Shown here piece by piece: positions 23,267 to 33,249 of a stretch of DNA of 64,000 bases. Made by a program: the position numbers and the translations under genes. The notes below the pieces were generated by a model. It saw only the letters and a list, made by a program, of their open reading frames with translations. It made no database searches and was not told the origin of the DNA. The DNA comes from Cristatella mucedo (taxonomy: Eukaryota > Bryozoa > Phylactolaemata > Cristatellidae), in the NCBI GenBank assembly GCA_009760855.2, contig WPIO01000073.1:207001-271000 (forward strand). Direction: 5' to 3'. Numbering within the stretch: position 1 is the first letter of the stretch; each line of letters begins with the position of its first letter.

Positions 23267-23785
23267 CAGGCCCGAAGCAGCAGCGGTGGGGAGCAATTGC
23301 TCATCGGAAGCGCTCCTCCGCCACCTCTGCATCCGCCGCCACCATCGCAGGGCAACCAGACTCGGCAGCCTGATCGTTTGCGGCAGGGACAGCGGCTGCG
23401 GCAGCAAAGCCACCGGGCCGATGAGGACTTGACAGGGACGCTCGCCGGGACGCCTGCCTTGCTTTTTAGCTCGGGCTTAACTGCCGATGGTGGCGCGCGC
23501 TCTCTCCCCGCTCGAGCCGAGCTGGCAGTCGTGCTCGCGGTGGGATCGGCAGCAGCCGCCGCGGCCCAGGCTGCGTCGGTGGTGGCAGCTGCGACGACGG
23601 CAAACCGAGGTCAGCTTCGCAAACCTCCCGGGCACAGGGCCGTTCAGCCGACTCGCTCAGCTCTCACGGACATACGGACAGATGGCAGCGAGGCCCGGCT
23701 TACCGACTTGCAGCTCGAGGGCAGCGCAGTGCGAGCGGCTGCATCCACCGCTCGCCTGGAAGTGACGCCTGCCGGAGCCCTGTGA
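23267..23785 (+). CDS. possible C-terminal exon I, Pro/Gln/Ala-rich, end uncertain
   Basis: Acceptor CCACTTTCAG at 23266 opens in phase 0, compatible with exon H. The frame stays open to a stop at 23783-23785. It encodes QARSSSGGEQLLIG, a Pro-rich run, a Gln/Arg-rich run, then Ala-rich sequence, similar in style to the zswim2 tail. A possible donor CCGAG|GTCAGC at 23609 would shorten it. The region is GC-rich and several frames are open by composition alone, so this may be a chance open frame or part of a different gene. Confidence 0.35.
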   Translation, partial: QARSSSGGEQLLIGSAPPPPLHPPPPSQGNQTRQPDRLRQGQRLRQQSHRADEDLTGTLAGTPALLFSSGLTADGGARSLPARAELAVVLAVGSAAAAAAQAASVVAAATTANRGQLRKPPGHRAVQPTRSALTDIRTDGSEARLTDLQLEGSAVRAAASTARLEVTPAGAL

Positions 23786-24169
23786 CCTGCCCACGGACGA
23801 CGCGTGTCACCTGCAGCCAGCGAGTGGGACAAGACTGGTGCTGCTGGGCGTACTCGAGTCGCACACTAGAAGGCCCTTTCGGGCGGGCTAACGGTCCGTG
23901 CCTAGTTTTCTGACTCGGTTTTGGTTGCCTGTCTTCTGACGACGCTGGGACGCCTCGATCAGCTGTGGTGCTAGATGCATTGCTCTGGCCGTGAGCAGAA
24001 CCGACGCTCAAGACAACAGTGTCCATTGCGACTGCAGCTGGCCGTGGTGAGCGAGATTAGCTGCTCACGTGCAATCGAGATTTAGAGGGTAAGAAAAGTA
24101 GAAGCCTAGCACTCGTCTGCTGCATTAATTAATTTTCCTAATTCCATTCACATAGCGTTTCTTATTTTT

Positions 24170-24638
24170 TTATTGTGTCCAGTTGCGTTTTTCGTTTGGT
24201 GCTGCATATGTTTTTCGAGCTGCTTGTAAGTACACCTTGTCGTCGCCATCCCCCAAAAGGCTCAAGAGGCCTTGAAGTACTATTCTTTGCTTGCTGTCGT
24301 GGCCCGAGCCTTCAAAAATAAAATGTACGTTCACGGCATTCGGCAGTGAGGTTATATTTTGTCCACCCTGTGGCAGCGTATATCGCTCGTCAGGCTGATC
24401 AAAAAATATCAACCGGTCGGCAGAATCTTAACTCTGGATCAAGGAGAAGCTCAGAATCTGTGAAGCTCACCGCCGGGCCACCGATTCCCGGTAAGTTCAA
24501 CACTAGGGGCAGTGGAGTGCAAGCATCTGGTCTTTCTGGAAGTATCTTATAATCCGCCTTGAATTTTTGTGATCCGGCTCTTGCTGCTGCCAGTGACGTA
24601 TCTGGCATTGACGTTGCCGGGCAGCTGCCCACCGACAT
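24170..24638 (-). other. minus-strand open frames, possibly one coding unit broken by a frameshift
   Basis: On the minus strand, 24638-24399 reads through KILPERPDACTPLP and LLLDPELRFCRP to a stop. The neighbouring frame, 24412-24170, reads DQPDERYTLPQGG and LLSLLGDGDDKVYLQAARK to a stop. They overlap at a run of six A on the plus strand (24401-24406), where a one-base difference would make them continuous. I recognise no family. It conflicts with the plus-strand exon idea here; at most one is right. Confidence 0.2.
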
Positions 24639-24660
24639 CGAGGTGCTGCTCGGATAAATG
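24424..24660 (+). other. possible small terminal exons on the plus strand
   Basis: A short open segment (NLNSGSRRSSESVKL) ends at a consensus donor CCCG|GTAAGT (24490/24491). After a 105-base gap, acceptor TGCTGCTGCCAG (24595) opens a segment that ends at a TAA (GIDVAGQLPTDIEVLLG, stop near 24657) or at a donor ATG|GTAAGC (24660). The phases do not settle which reading is used. These may be the end of the zswim2-like gene or unrelated. Minus-strand open frames overlap the same bases. Confidence 0.2.
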
Positions 24661-25814
24661 GTAAGCAGGGAAGAGCATGGTCGTATGCAACACTAACAAT
24701 CAGTAGGAAGAGAACTCGATTGCTTTATTGGCTAATGCTGCTGCCGAAGCAGCTGGCACTTAAGATAAGCAAAACGATAGGAAATTATTTATGTAGAAGA
24801 GTGGTCAGTGGAGCAGCTGCTGCTCATTACGGTTCCCAGTGGAAGCAGCTGCCGGTCTTCAATACGACATATGGTGCTTTCGTAAACTGGCTTTTAGCTC
24901 TGGAGGCATTTTTATGTAGCACCTGTTTAGGAATGAGCATACGGTTTTCCAGCATCGGCATTGTCAGCAGCCAAGGTTAAACAGTCAGTCGTCAGGCACG
25001 AGGCGAGTCGGACCCTGGCGTTGCCTCTGTCCTGGCAGATCGGTGCTGTTTGAACTCCAACGAACTCTAGCTCCTTGTGCTCCTGAGCGCTCTGTGCTTG
25101 CTTACGATGTCGCTGAGATGAAGCCAGATGTCTGACATCTTGCTTACGATACTTCTGAGCTGCTGCCAGGTCTGCTGTTCGCCTTCCTCTGGCGGATAGA
25201 GTTGCTCAGCATTCTATTCGCCGAGGTGTATTACGAAGCCGAAACCCTCCTGTCTACTGTGAGTGACGTCTTCAGGAACGACATCTTAAGACACCACTAA
25301 TCGCACTTGCTGGCGCCAACTCCCAAATGTATGATGGGTATGATGGGAGCAGGTTTCTGCACGCAGGGAGCCTGGCTGTACGATAAACACCCGAAGATTG
25401 AGGCCTCTGGATGCAGATGGTGGAGATGAAGGTGCCTTCGAAGAATGGCATCCCGAGATCACAGAGATTAGTCTCGAGTCGCATTCTTTCTAGGGCCCAT
25501 CTCGTTACATTAGTTGGCAGACTTACTGCTGAGACTGAAAAATCAAACAGCATACTAAACTGTTCCAGAGGGACCTGCTCGTTCTATATATGCACTATAC
25601 GTTGCAGTGACACATAGGTACACTCAGCTGAAGGCAATTACAGTATGGCTGCCTCTGATGTGGCTGTAAATTCGTTCGGGTAACGAGAAGTTTTTCTATG
25701 ATGCCAAGAGTAGTAAAGTTATGCTGAGCATATGAAAATATTTATTGACAGTCCCAAAATGCATATGCTGTTGGTATGTATGAGGTCAGTGTCACGCCTC
25801 CTTCGAAAATATTG

Positions 25815-27115
25815 ATCACGAAGTCCTGCTTGAACGATTGAGAACAACGATCGGTCTGGCAGACGAAGCACTGGCATGGTTTAAGTCATACTTGTCTGAT
25901 CGTGTTCAATCCGTGTCGTGTGGGGGTCAGATCTCAGACACGAGAAGGGTCACCTGTGGAGTCCCTCAAGGGTCTGTACTTGGTCCCTTGCTGTTCTCCA
26001 TTTATACCCAACCTCTGGGAAAAGTGATTAAGGCCCATGGAATAGGATATCACTTCTATGCTGACGATACTCAGTTGTATTTGTCATTTAAACCGTCGGA
26101 ATCTGCTGCAGCAACTGAGAAACTGAATGCTTGCCTTGCCGATATTCGATCCTGGATGTCGGAAAACTTCCTGAAATTAAACGACGATAAAACCGAACTG
26201 CTTCTCATAGGACACCCTAAGCCTATGGCTGGATTAAAAGGCTTTGCTGTTCTAATAGGCGATGCTATTGTGCGACCTTCACCACGTGCTCGTAATTTAG
26301 GTGTCGTGTTCGACAGCTGCCTCAATTTCCAAAGCTTCATTCAGAAGACTGCCTCTACAGCTAGCCATCACATCCGATCCCTATCCAAGATTAGAAGCTG
26401 TCTCCCACAGTGGCTTGTAAAAAATTTAACTAGCTCTTTAGTTCTGTCTCGGCTTGATTATTGTAATTCCCTTTTGGCTGGGCTACCAAAGAAAGATATT
26501 ATGCCACTACAGCGGACTATGAATATGGCTGCAAGGCTGGTCTTCAAGTCCCAGCGGTTTGAGCACGTGTCACCTTTGCTGAAAGAGCTAGGATGGTTGC
26601 CGGTTGAGCAAAGGATACAGAGCAAAGTTCTTACACTGACCCACAAGGCTCGCCACGGCTTGGCTCCTTCGTACCTAGCTGAACTGCTGCATCAGTTTCA
26701 GCCTGTTCGCGCCCTCAGGTCCTGTGTGGACAATAAATTAGCTGTCCCATTCCTCTGCTTACAGACAGTTGGCGACAGAAGCTTTAGCTCTGCAGGTCCT
26801 AGACTGCGGAACTCGCTTCCACAATTCTTGTGCAACGACATCTACTGTCCAACTGCCGACTATGGCACATCTTTTTCAGCGGTCCTGAACTGCTACTTCT
26901 ATGCTACTCACTACCTCAACTGCTCTCCTAACTCTGCTATGCTTCCCACTTTCTCTTTGTTGTGTGAGACGAAGTCTGTTGGCTACCGAATGCGTCCCGA
27001 AAGCCGCTTAGGCTGTGAGTGGGCTATACAAAAATCTCTTGCGTAACACCCACATGGTCTTTACGACTTTGTGGAGTTACTGACGGAGATACATACATAC
27101 ATACATACTCATCCG
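25815..27115 (+). mobile_element. LINE family B, best copy, partial reverse transcriptase
   Basis: A 402-codon open frame (25838-27046) covers RT from just after the F-D-x-I-D region to the C-terminus. It shows CGVPQGSVLGPLLFSIY (nucleotide-binding PQG box), YHFYADDTQLYLSF with the catalytic Asp pair, and FLKLNDDKTELLLIG. The C-terminal L2/CR1-type domain has LGVVFDSCLNF, LDYCNSLLAGLP and RLVFKSQRFEHV. The ORF is followed by a short 3' UTR and a (CATA)n end at 27092-27108, not (ATT)n, so it differs from family A. The 5' part (endonuclease and RT fingers) is missing, so it is 5' truncated. An uninterrupted frame suggests it is fairly young. Confidence 0.92.
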
Positions 27116-27324
27116 ATAGAACGACAATGGAACGATGTCGACAGGGAGCTGAGGTTGGTTGTTCGGCTTAAGCAAGTAGCTGACTTTTTCAGTGAAACTC
27201 GGGCTTTGGAATGTGCTACAGCAGAAGATACAACGCAGAAGCTGGTGGCCTCTATGACTGGCCAGACAAAGAAGGTCAAGCCACCCTTGTTTAGTCCAGG
27301 GGCTATAACGCTCACCTTCAACAA
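27116..27324 (+). other. open frame after LINE B, unassigned
   Basis: A frame continuing from the CATA repeat reads WNDVDRELRLVVRLKQVADF and onward to 27349. No family is recognised and no splice sites are convincing. Confidence 0.2.
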
Positions 27325-27442
27325 TCAAGGTCAAGGCGAATGCATTTGAAGATCTAGTTCATGGGCTCAAGCCCTGCCGGATACATATGTGACGCACTGG
27401 AGTAGGGATTAAGTTCACTTTAGGTATTATAATAATGAATTA
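27325..27442 (+). mobile_element. decayed SINE family 1 fragment
   Basis: CATGGGCTCAAGCCCTG, ATATGTGACGCACTGGAGTA, GGGATTAAGTTCACTTTAGG, and a tail ending AATGAATTAC. Confidence 0.55.
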
Positions 27443-27449
27443 CACATAC

Positions 27450-28160
27450 CTGCACACCCACACACACATATATGTATATATGCTAGCAGTATATTTGTTC
27501 GTTTTTATGCTGTCAATATTTTCAAATGTTATGCAGAACTTTGTTATGCCTGGCATCATATAAATTCTTTATAAACCGTGCGATTTTGCAGCCACTGTGG
27601 GATGACATTTTGCAGTTGAACTTATACATCTGTGTATGTACATGTATCTATACGCTTACGTACGACAAATTAATAGTTGCAAATATATGCACACTGTAAT
27701 ATGCGTATCGAAATTTGTATCTGCATATATTTCTTGTAATGAACTTCGTGATGTTAGGGGAATGCACAGGTTAAACTGCTTCCGAATGCTAGAGATAATT
27801 ATCATTAGAATAAAAATGAAAACAGTCTGTACATTTGCTGCAAAGGAAGCATGCAACTGATCGGATAGAAAGGGTAAGCTCATAAATGAAACTCATTACA
27901 CACGGAAGAGATTATGTGAAGAACAGGGGTTTAGCTTCAATGTCAAATTTCAGAATGTCACGATGTCGGTCAACAGTGAAATTTATTCGGGCTATGGAAT
28001 AATAGAAACTGACAGTACATCCTCCCAAGGATTTGAGGCTGATTAGAAGCTCAGCTCTGCAACCGAGAGTACCGTGTGAAGCCTGATTTGGAAGTGTTTC
28101 GGATATGATTCGACGACGCAAGGCATATTGGGACCTCAGATTGATTGGCAGGACCTTGAA
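27450..28160 (+). other. AT-rich, nothing recognised
   Basis: No gene, splice-supported frame or known repeat was seen. Confidence 0.5.
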
Positions 28161-28164
28161 ACAA

Positions 28165-28301
28165 TGTAATTCATTTGTATAGCGCACCAAGAGAACTCAA
28201 TCTCTATTTAGGCGCTTCACATATGCCTCAGGGATTGAGCCCACGACCTCAGCCAGACCTTGGTCGGAGCGAGCACCTTTACCGCTGGACCAATCCAGCT
28301 C
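28165..28301 (-). mobile_element. tRNA-derived SINE family 1, antisense copy
   Basis: The reverse complement gives head, GAGGTCGTGGGCTCAATCCC, then GTGAAGCGCC, the AGAGATTGAGTTCTCT hairpin and ATACAAATGAATTAC. Confidence 0.8.
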
Positions 28302-28549
28302 TGCAGTTGTGAGTTTGCAGCTACTAGAAGCCAGTTCGGGCCAGTGAGTTTCATGTATATTAGCAGTTGCAGCATTCGTGACAGATAACATAGCTGCAGA
28401 ATTGGAACCCCCTGTAAGTGTTTTAATTGCACTACCAGGAAGACGTGCAAACAGCAATTTATATAGACCTAGAGTGATATCATAAGCGTACAGACCAGCT
28501 CGCTTGCGATCCTAGTCTAATCAAACTTAATTTTTCTACATAGCTTAAA

Positions 28550-28731
28550 GTCCGCACAATGAGCAGCAGCAGCAGCTGCTGCTGCTCGCCGGCCCAACTA
28601 GTGAATGCTGGCTGGCGTTCGGTTGAGCCAGGTAGATACCAAATTAGCCTCTCTCCCTCTCTCTGCATCTGTCTGTCTCTGTCTCTATCTGTATCTCTTT
28701 TCTCTGCCTGTCTTTATCCCTGTCTCTCTTC
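28550..28731 (+). repeat. left arm of a 175-180 bp inverted repeat
   Basis: It starts GTCCGCACAATGAGCAGC with a CAG/CTG palindrome (28559-28586), then GGCTGGCGTTCGGTTGAGCC, then CT-rich sequence. It matches the reverse complement of 31040-31214 almost base for base. Confidence 0.85.
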
Positions 28732-28794
28732 CAGCAGGCCGGCGTCGCTGTCAAATAGACGTATGTGGCCACGCCACGGATGGGGACTCGCTAT

Positions 28795-29056
28795 CCGGAA
28801 GTACTAAAGTACCGGAAGTACTGAAGGCGCTCTTCCCTGCTGCCCTTTTGTCGGTCAGCTGCCGACACACCTGCGTGCATCGGTGCTGCACCTACAAGTC
28901 GCTCGCCGAAGTACGACCCTCGGGGCTTCGCCCGCCGGTATTTTCACGCATCGGCATGGGCTTACGCCGTTACGAGCCCAGTGCTTCCGTCGTAGCTCTG
29001 TCCGGAAGTGGCAGCCGCCACATCCCGCTTTGTACCTCCATTGATCAGACTTCCGG
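28795..29056. promoter_or_regulatory. cluster of four CCGGAAGT (ETS-type) octamers
   Basis: Exact octamers at 28795-28802, 28812-28819, 29002-29009 (plus) and 29049-29056 (minus, ACTTCCGG). ETS factors such as GABPA bind this sequence in core promoters. The surroundings are GC-rich. No transcript start is proven. Confidence 0.3.
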
Positions 29057-29259
29057 ACGCCGAAAGTATCCAACGAGCTCGCTCTCCGTATCTGCATATA
29101 CCATATCGTACCCGTTCCGGATTACTGGAAACTGCTCATGCATCGCAGAAATCATGTCCTCTCCAGTCATCAAGAGCAGAGAAGTAATTTTGTGCAGTCA
29201 TCGCCTGCCATGTCGCCTGCAAAAGCTAGCTCCGCACGTTCATTTAGGCTTGTCTTAAT

Positions 29260-30690
29260 GCCTGTATAAGTCTTCTCAGTTCAAAATTTTGAAATCATTA
29301 TTTTTTTCACAGCCGTGAATTGCAATAACCACCGATCATAATATTACCGACATAGCTGCTGCCACTGTCCGTGGGTGTCACTCGCTGTGCCCAAGGTCTC
29401 GCCGAGTGACTGTACCACGTGACCATACCGTACAGCATAAATAACATTTGACTTATGTGATTGGCATCAAATAAGCTCAGCAAAGTATAACATGGTATAA
29501 GTACACGCCTGCCAGGGAACTAATTAAAATATGCTTGCCTTGTGGGCTAAAAATGACGTTGGGTCGTTCCAAGTCCGGCTACCGAAAGCTCTAGCTTTTC
29601 ATACGGAGCTGCTTTATCGTCTCAGAACACTACTTTGAACTAATAGACTAACCGTGTTAGGATTTATCGCCGATCAATAGAATCTGCCGGTAACATGACC
29701 TGGTGGTGAACATACCAAGGTTAACACGTGTGGCCGCACAGAAACCTGTAAAATTATTCTAAAATCAATATATTTTTGCTAAGCTAAAATTCAGCCTATC
29801 TGGTCGACAACAGTTTCCTCATCTGTGAACAAGGCCGCGAGAGCCACCGACTTTTTAAGCATATTAAACTTTCTGAGGGCTTTCAATTTACACTTGGGTT
29901 ATTTAATTTCTATATGTCGGAAGCCGGAACCTTAAGATAATGAGTAGTTTCACAGCCTAAGTAATTTCACAGTCGAACAGTGGCATTCAAGCGTAGGCAG
30001 TACGAGGCACTCATTTATTGGCAGACACAGCGAGCGGTTGAGGTGTGGTTTATTGACGCACTTCCTGTGGCATTCCTTGCACTGCTTGAGGATCTAGTAC
30101 AACAATGGTCGCGCGTCATACCATGCACCTGTAGTGCAGCAGAAGGTTGTGCCCGTGGTCCATGTACTTTAATGGTCACGATCTTTTTCATCTGAAATAG
30201 CTGAGTCAGGTAACTTGTCACACTTCCCAGATTTAAGAAGCTGCAGAGCAAACAGAGAACAGACTTTGATTGAAGTGAAAGCAGCTTAGTCACTGCCAAG
30301 TCAGAAGTTTGCTAGAACATGGCCGCCTTGCACAACCACTAGTCTTACCAACGGAATCGTGTAGCAGTGCAGCTGAAGTGGGCTGCAGATGACCATTAAA
30401 GCAAGCAGCAGGCACCAACCAAGGCGATCATTGCAAGGTACCATTCCTCACCACTGTACCAGACCGAGAAACTAGTGCTTCCTGAGAGGTGGTCAATTTG
30501 AACATCATTACTGAAACGCTTAGGCGGCGGTGGTACAAATTCGACTCGCGAGATCAGCGAGAACTGTCGCTACCATATCCAAGGTAGATAAAGGGAAAGC
30601 CTCAGAGAGATGGGTTTGAGCTATTCAAGCCTGGCGATTGGCTCGTCTTGGGATACATCTGATGCTTCACTAATGCGACGAATGACACCG
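29260..30690 (+). other. spacer inside the inverted repeat, nothing recognised
   Basis: AT-rich to neutral DNA. Short frames such as 29980-30195 have no family match. Confidence 0.4.
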
Positions 30691-30764
30691 TGATTGAGAA
30701 AAACTGCGGCAGAGCAAGTCTTCATTTTCCTTGTGAATAGGCAAGCTTGGCAACGATCCTATCA

Positions 30765-31039
30765 AGAGACGAGAGAGATACAGAGAGGAAGACAGAGAGA
30801 GACAGAGGGAGATCGAGAGAGACAGAGGGAGAAAGACCGAGTGAGACAAGGACAGAGGCAGTCACAGAGAGAGACGGAGAGAGATCGAGAGAGACAGAGA
30901 CAGGGAGAGAGACGTGGATAAAGACAGGCAGAGAGAAGAGAGAGAAAGAGAGAGACAGAGATGGAGATAGAGACAGAGATAGAGACAGACAGAGAGAGAG
31001 ATCAAGAGATTGAGAGATATCGAGAGAGACAGAGACAGG
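30765..31039. repeat. GA-rich imperfect microsatellite
   Basis: Repeating GAGAGACAGAGA-type units. The phrase GGATAAAGACAGGCAGAGA occurs here (about 30915) and again in the right arm (about 31051), suggesting local duplication. Confidence 0.85.
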
Positions 31040-31214
31040 GAGAGAGACAGGGATAAAGACAGGCAGAGAAAAGAGATACAGATAGAGACAGAGACAGACA
31101 GATGCAGAGAGAGGGAGAGAGGCTAATTTGGTATCTACCTGGCTCAACCGAACGCCAGCCAGCATTCACTAGATGGGCCGGCGAGCAGCGGCTGCTGCTG
31201 CTCATTGTGCGGAC
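31040..31214 (-). repeat. right arm of the inverted repeat
   Basis: Reverse complement of 28550-28731 with few differences; the CAG/CTG palindrome is shorter here. Confidence 0.85.
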
Positions 31215-31219
31215 CTTCG

Positions 31220-32250
31220 CATCGAAGCAAGGAGCCTCGAGCTGGGTGGTCCGGTCTTAAACAGAAGCTCAACATCAACGCATCCTGTCTTGCACGTTGT
31301 TGATGATTCAGGAAAGTGTCTCACTGCATTTACTCCTTCGACCAATTGCATTTCTGCTCTGAATCTGGGTCGGATCTGTGTACCAATTAATTTAGTCAGA
31401 CTGAGTCGCTATATGTCATGACAGTGTTTGGCGTGAGTGGCTCACATAACGGTCGAGACGTTGTCGGCACTCTGTCTAGTTGTGATGGCCAACTCAACGG
31501 CTACACTTGTTTGCTTCACACATGAGTGCGGGTTGATAGAACGTTTTTCGGAGGAGCCACTACGCAGCAAGGCGTACAGCGAGTCTCAAACGATTTGATT
31601 GCAGTATTTTTTCATGCTTCCAAGTAGAACCACAGTTATGCGACATCTGCTTGTATGATTCATCACCAGTGACCCAAAAAAAGCTCAGTTAAGAGCCCAA
31701 AGTAGCAGGTGCAGGTGGCTAATGCCTGGCAAGTATTAGACATGCTAAAACGGCTGTGAGCTTCGACGTTTACTCAACCAGTACGCATGGGAAAAGTCCA
31801 AGTACTGTCAGCTGCGTGACCGATACTGGAAATACACCGATGCTACGTGAAAAATGGTAAAAACGACACTGCGTGAAAAATGGAGCCTTGAAGACACGAT
31901 TAGCGATCAGAAGCAAGCAGAAGCTAAGCATGCAGCGAGCAGGTGGCTTGCAGACGAAAAACGATTGCAGAATGGTTGCTGGCTCATTTCTATAAAGGTT
32001 ATCCAACCCACTTGACCAAATTCCACTATATAACTGATATCGCCAGCTGATCTTCCGCTCGTACAGGCTAACGCACATGAAAGTGCCAGATTGCTGCAAG
32101 CTCCGCTCTTAATTCTGTACTTTGAAAGGAATCCGTTTGCAGAAAGAGAGAATCTAGCTAGAGCCGACTAGAAACTGCTCGTATTTCTATGTAGGCGAAT
32201 GTAGGCCTCTTCTCGCCATCTTCGCTTGCATCGCTAGCGTAGGCTTCGGA
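31220..32250 (+). other. nothing recognised
   Basis: No splice-supported frame or known repeat was seen. Confidence 0.4.
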
Positions 32251-32254
32251 CAAA

Positions 32255-32403
32255 GACAACCAGTGTTCTCTGGTAAGGTGCTCACATATCACGACCAAGG
32301 TCTTGGGTTGAGAGTCCTGCACAGGGCTATTCTTAATTGCCCTCAGCAGGACGGAGCGAAAGCAGCTAAGGCTCGTCTGCCGCTATCTAAATGGTGCCAT
32401 CAA
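32255..32403 (+). mobile_element. decayed tRNA-like SINE, family 2-like
   Basis: GGTAAGGTGCTCAC and GACCAAGGTCTTGGGTTGAG (B-box-like), then AAGGCTCGTCTGCCGCTATC, which resembles the AAGGCTCTTCTGTCGCTATA end of the copy at 53693. Confidence 0.45.
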
Positions 32404-32631
32404 ATAAGTTGACGTTTAATATACTTAACTTTGCAGGTTTTTATACAGCAATATCTGAGTGCAATGATACACGTAGCAAAGTCTCGATCTCTGAGCCCCA
32501 CACACCCCATATTACCTGACCCCATCCTAAGGCTTCTATTTCTGTCTCTGCTGGACTTTTCTCGTGTTAAGCACTTTTGATTTTTATAATTATCACCATC
32601 TTTATAAGTAACGCCGATCTCTACTTTTCAC

Positions 32632-32870
32632 AGACTCAAATAGTGCGGCCTCTCGATCATTTGCCGCGTCGGACAGTGCTTCAAGAGGCACGTGATCTAG
32701 GATTGTCAAAGTTAGTCAAGGAGGTACGACCTTCATCGGTAGTCGTCCTTGAAAATCGGGCTTATTATGTCAATGCGGAAATTATCAGATATCATGCGAT
32801 ACCAAATTTAGCCTCAATGAAAAAATGGTCGCTAAACATGCCGCCGGTGTATACAAATTACTTTGCTTAG
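32632..32870 (+). other. possible exon of unknown gene
   Basis: Acceptor CTACTTTTCACAG (32631) has a good pyrimidine tract. The open frame reads RPLDHLPRRTVLQEARDLG then LSKLVKE, where a donor GAG|GTACGA occurs near 32723. Past the donor the frame stays open to a stop at 32870. A second open segment with a GTAAGT donor lies at 33128-33242, but its phase does not match that donor. No family is recognised. Confidence 0.25.
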
Positions 32871-32954
32871 CCTTTCTGCGTGCGCATAGTTTATTTTTCT
32901 TATTATTCTAAGAAAAAACCGCATGTTGATAGGCTCTCTCATTCGGTGCGAATC

Positions 32955-33068
32955 AAAAGTAGTCCAACAACTTTTGAAGACAGAGGTTGCGGGCTTGAGC
33001 CTTGGGGTGCATGTAAAGGCCCGGATAGAGATTAAATTACCGTGGGGTGATATAGAAATTAATTATGA
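32955..33068 (+). mobile_element. decayed SINE family 1 fragment
   Basis: GAGGTTGCGGGCTTGAGCC, then GGCCCGGATAGAGATTAAAT and GGGGTGATATAGAAATTAAT. Confidence 0.55.
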
Positions 33069-33249
33069 GTTATATATTTCAAACGGCATGAATATAGACT
33101 AGCTATATAATTCTGTTGACATATTAGTTCGTTGCAAACTCTTCAAGCAATTCCACTGCTTAACGCTGGCTGTGGATGCTTAAGTGATGAAAATGCATAT
33201 GCAGGATTGTATTCCTCCAAATCTTTGGCAAGATTGTTTCATGTAAGTT

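Larger units (their letters stand above)
23790..25810 (+). other. no confident gene
   Basis: Apart from the possible exons at 24424-24660 and the minus-strand frames at 24170-24638, I recognise no gene or repeat here. Confidence 0.4.
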
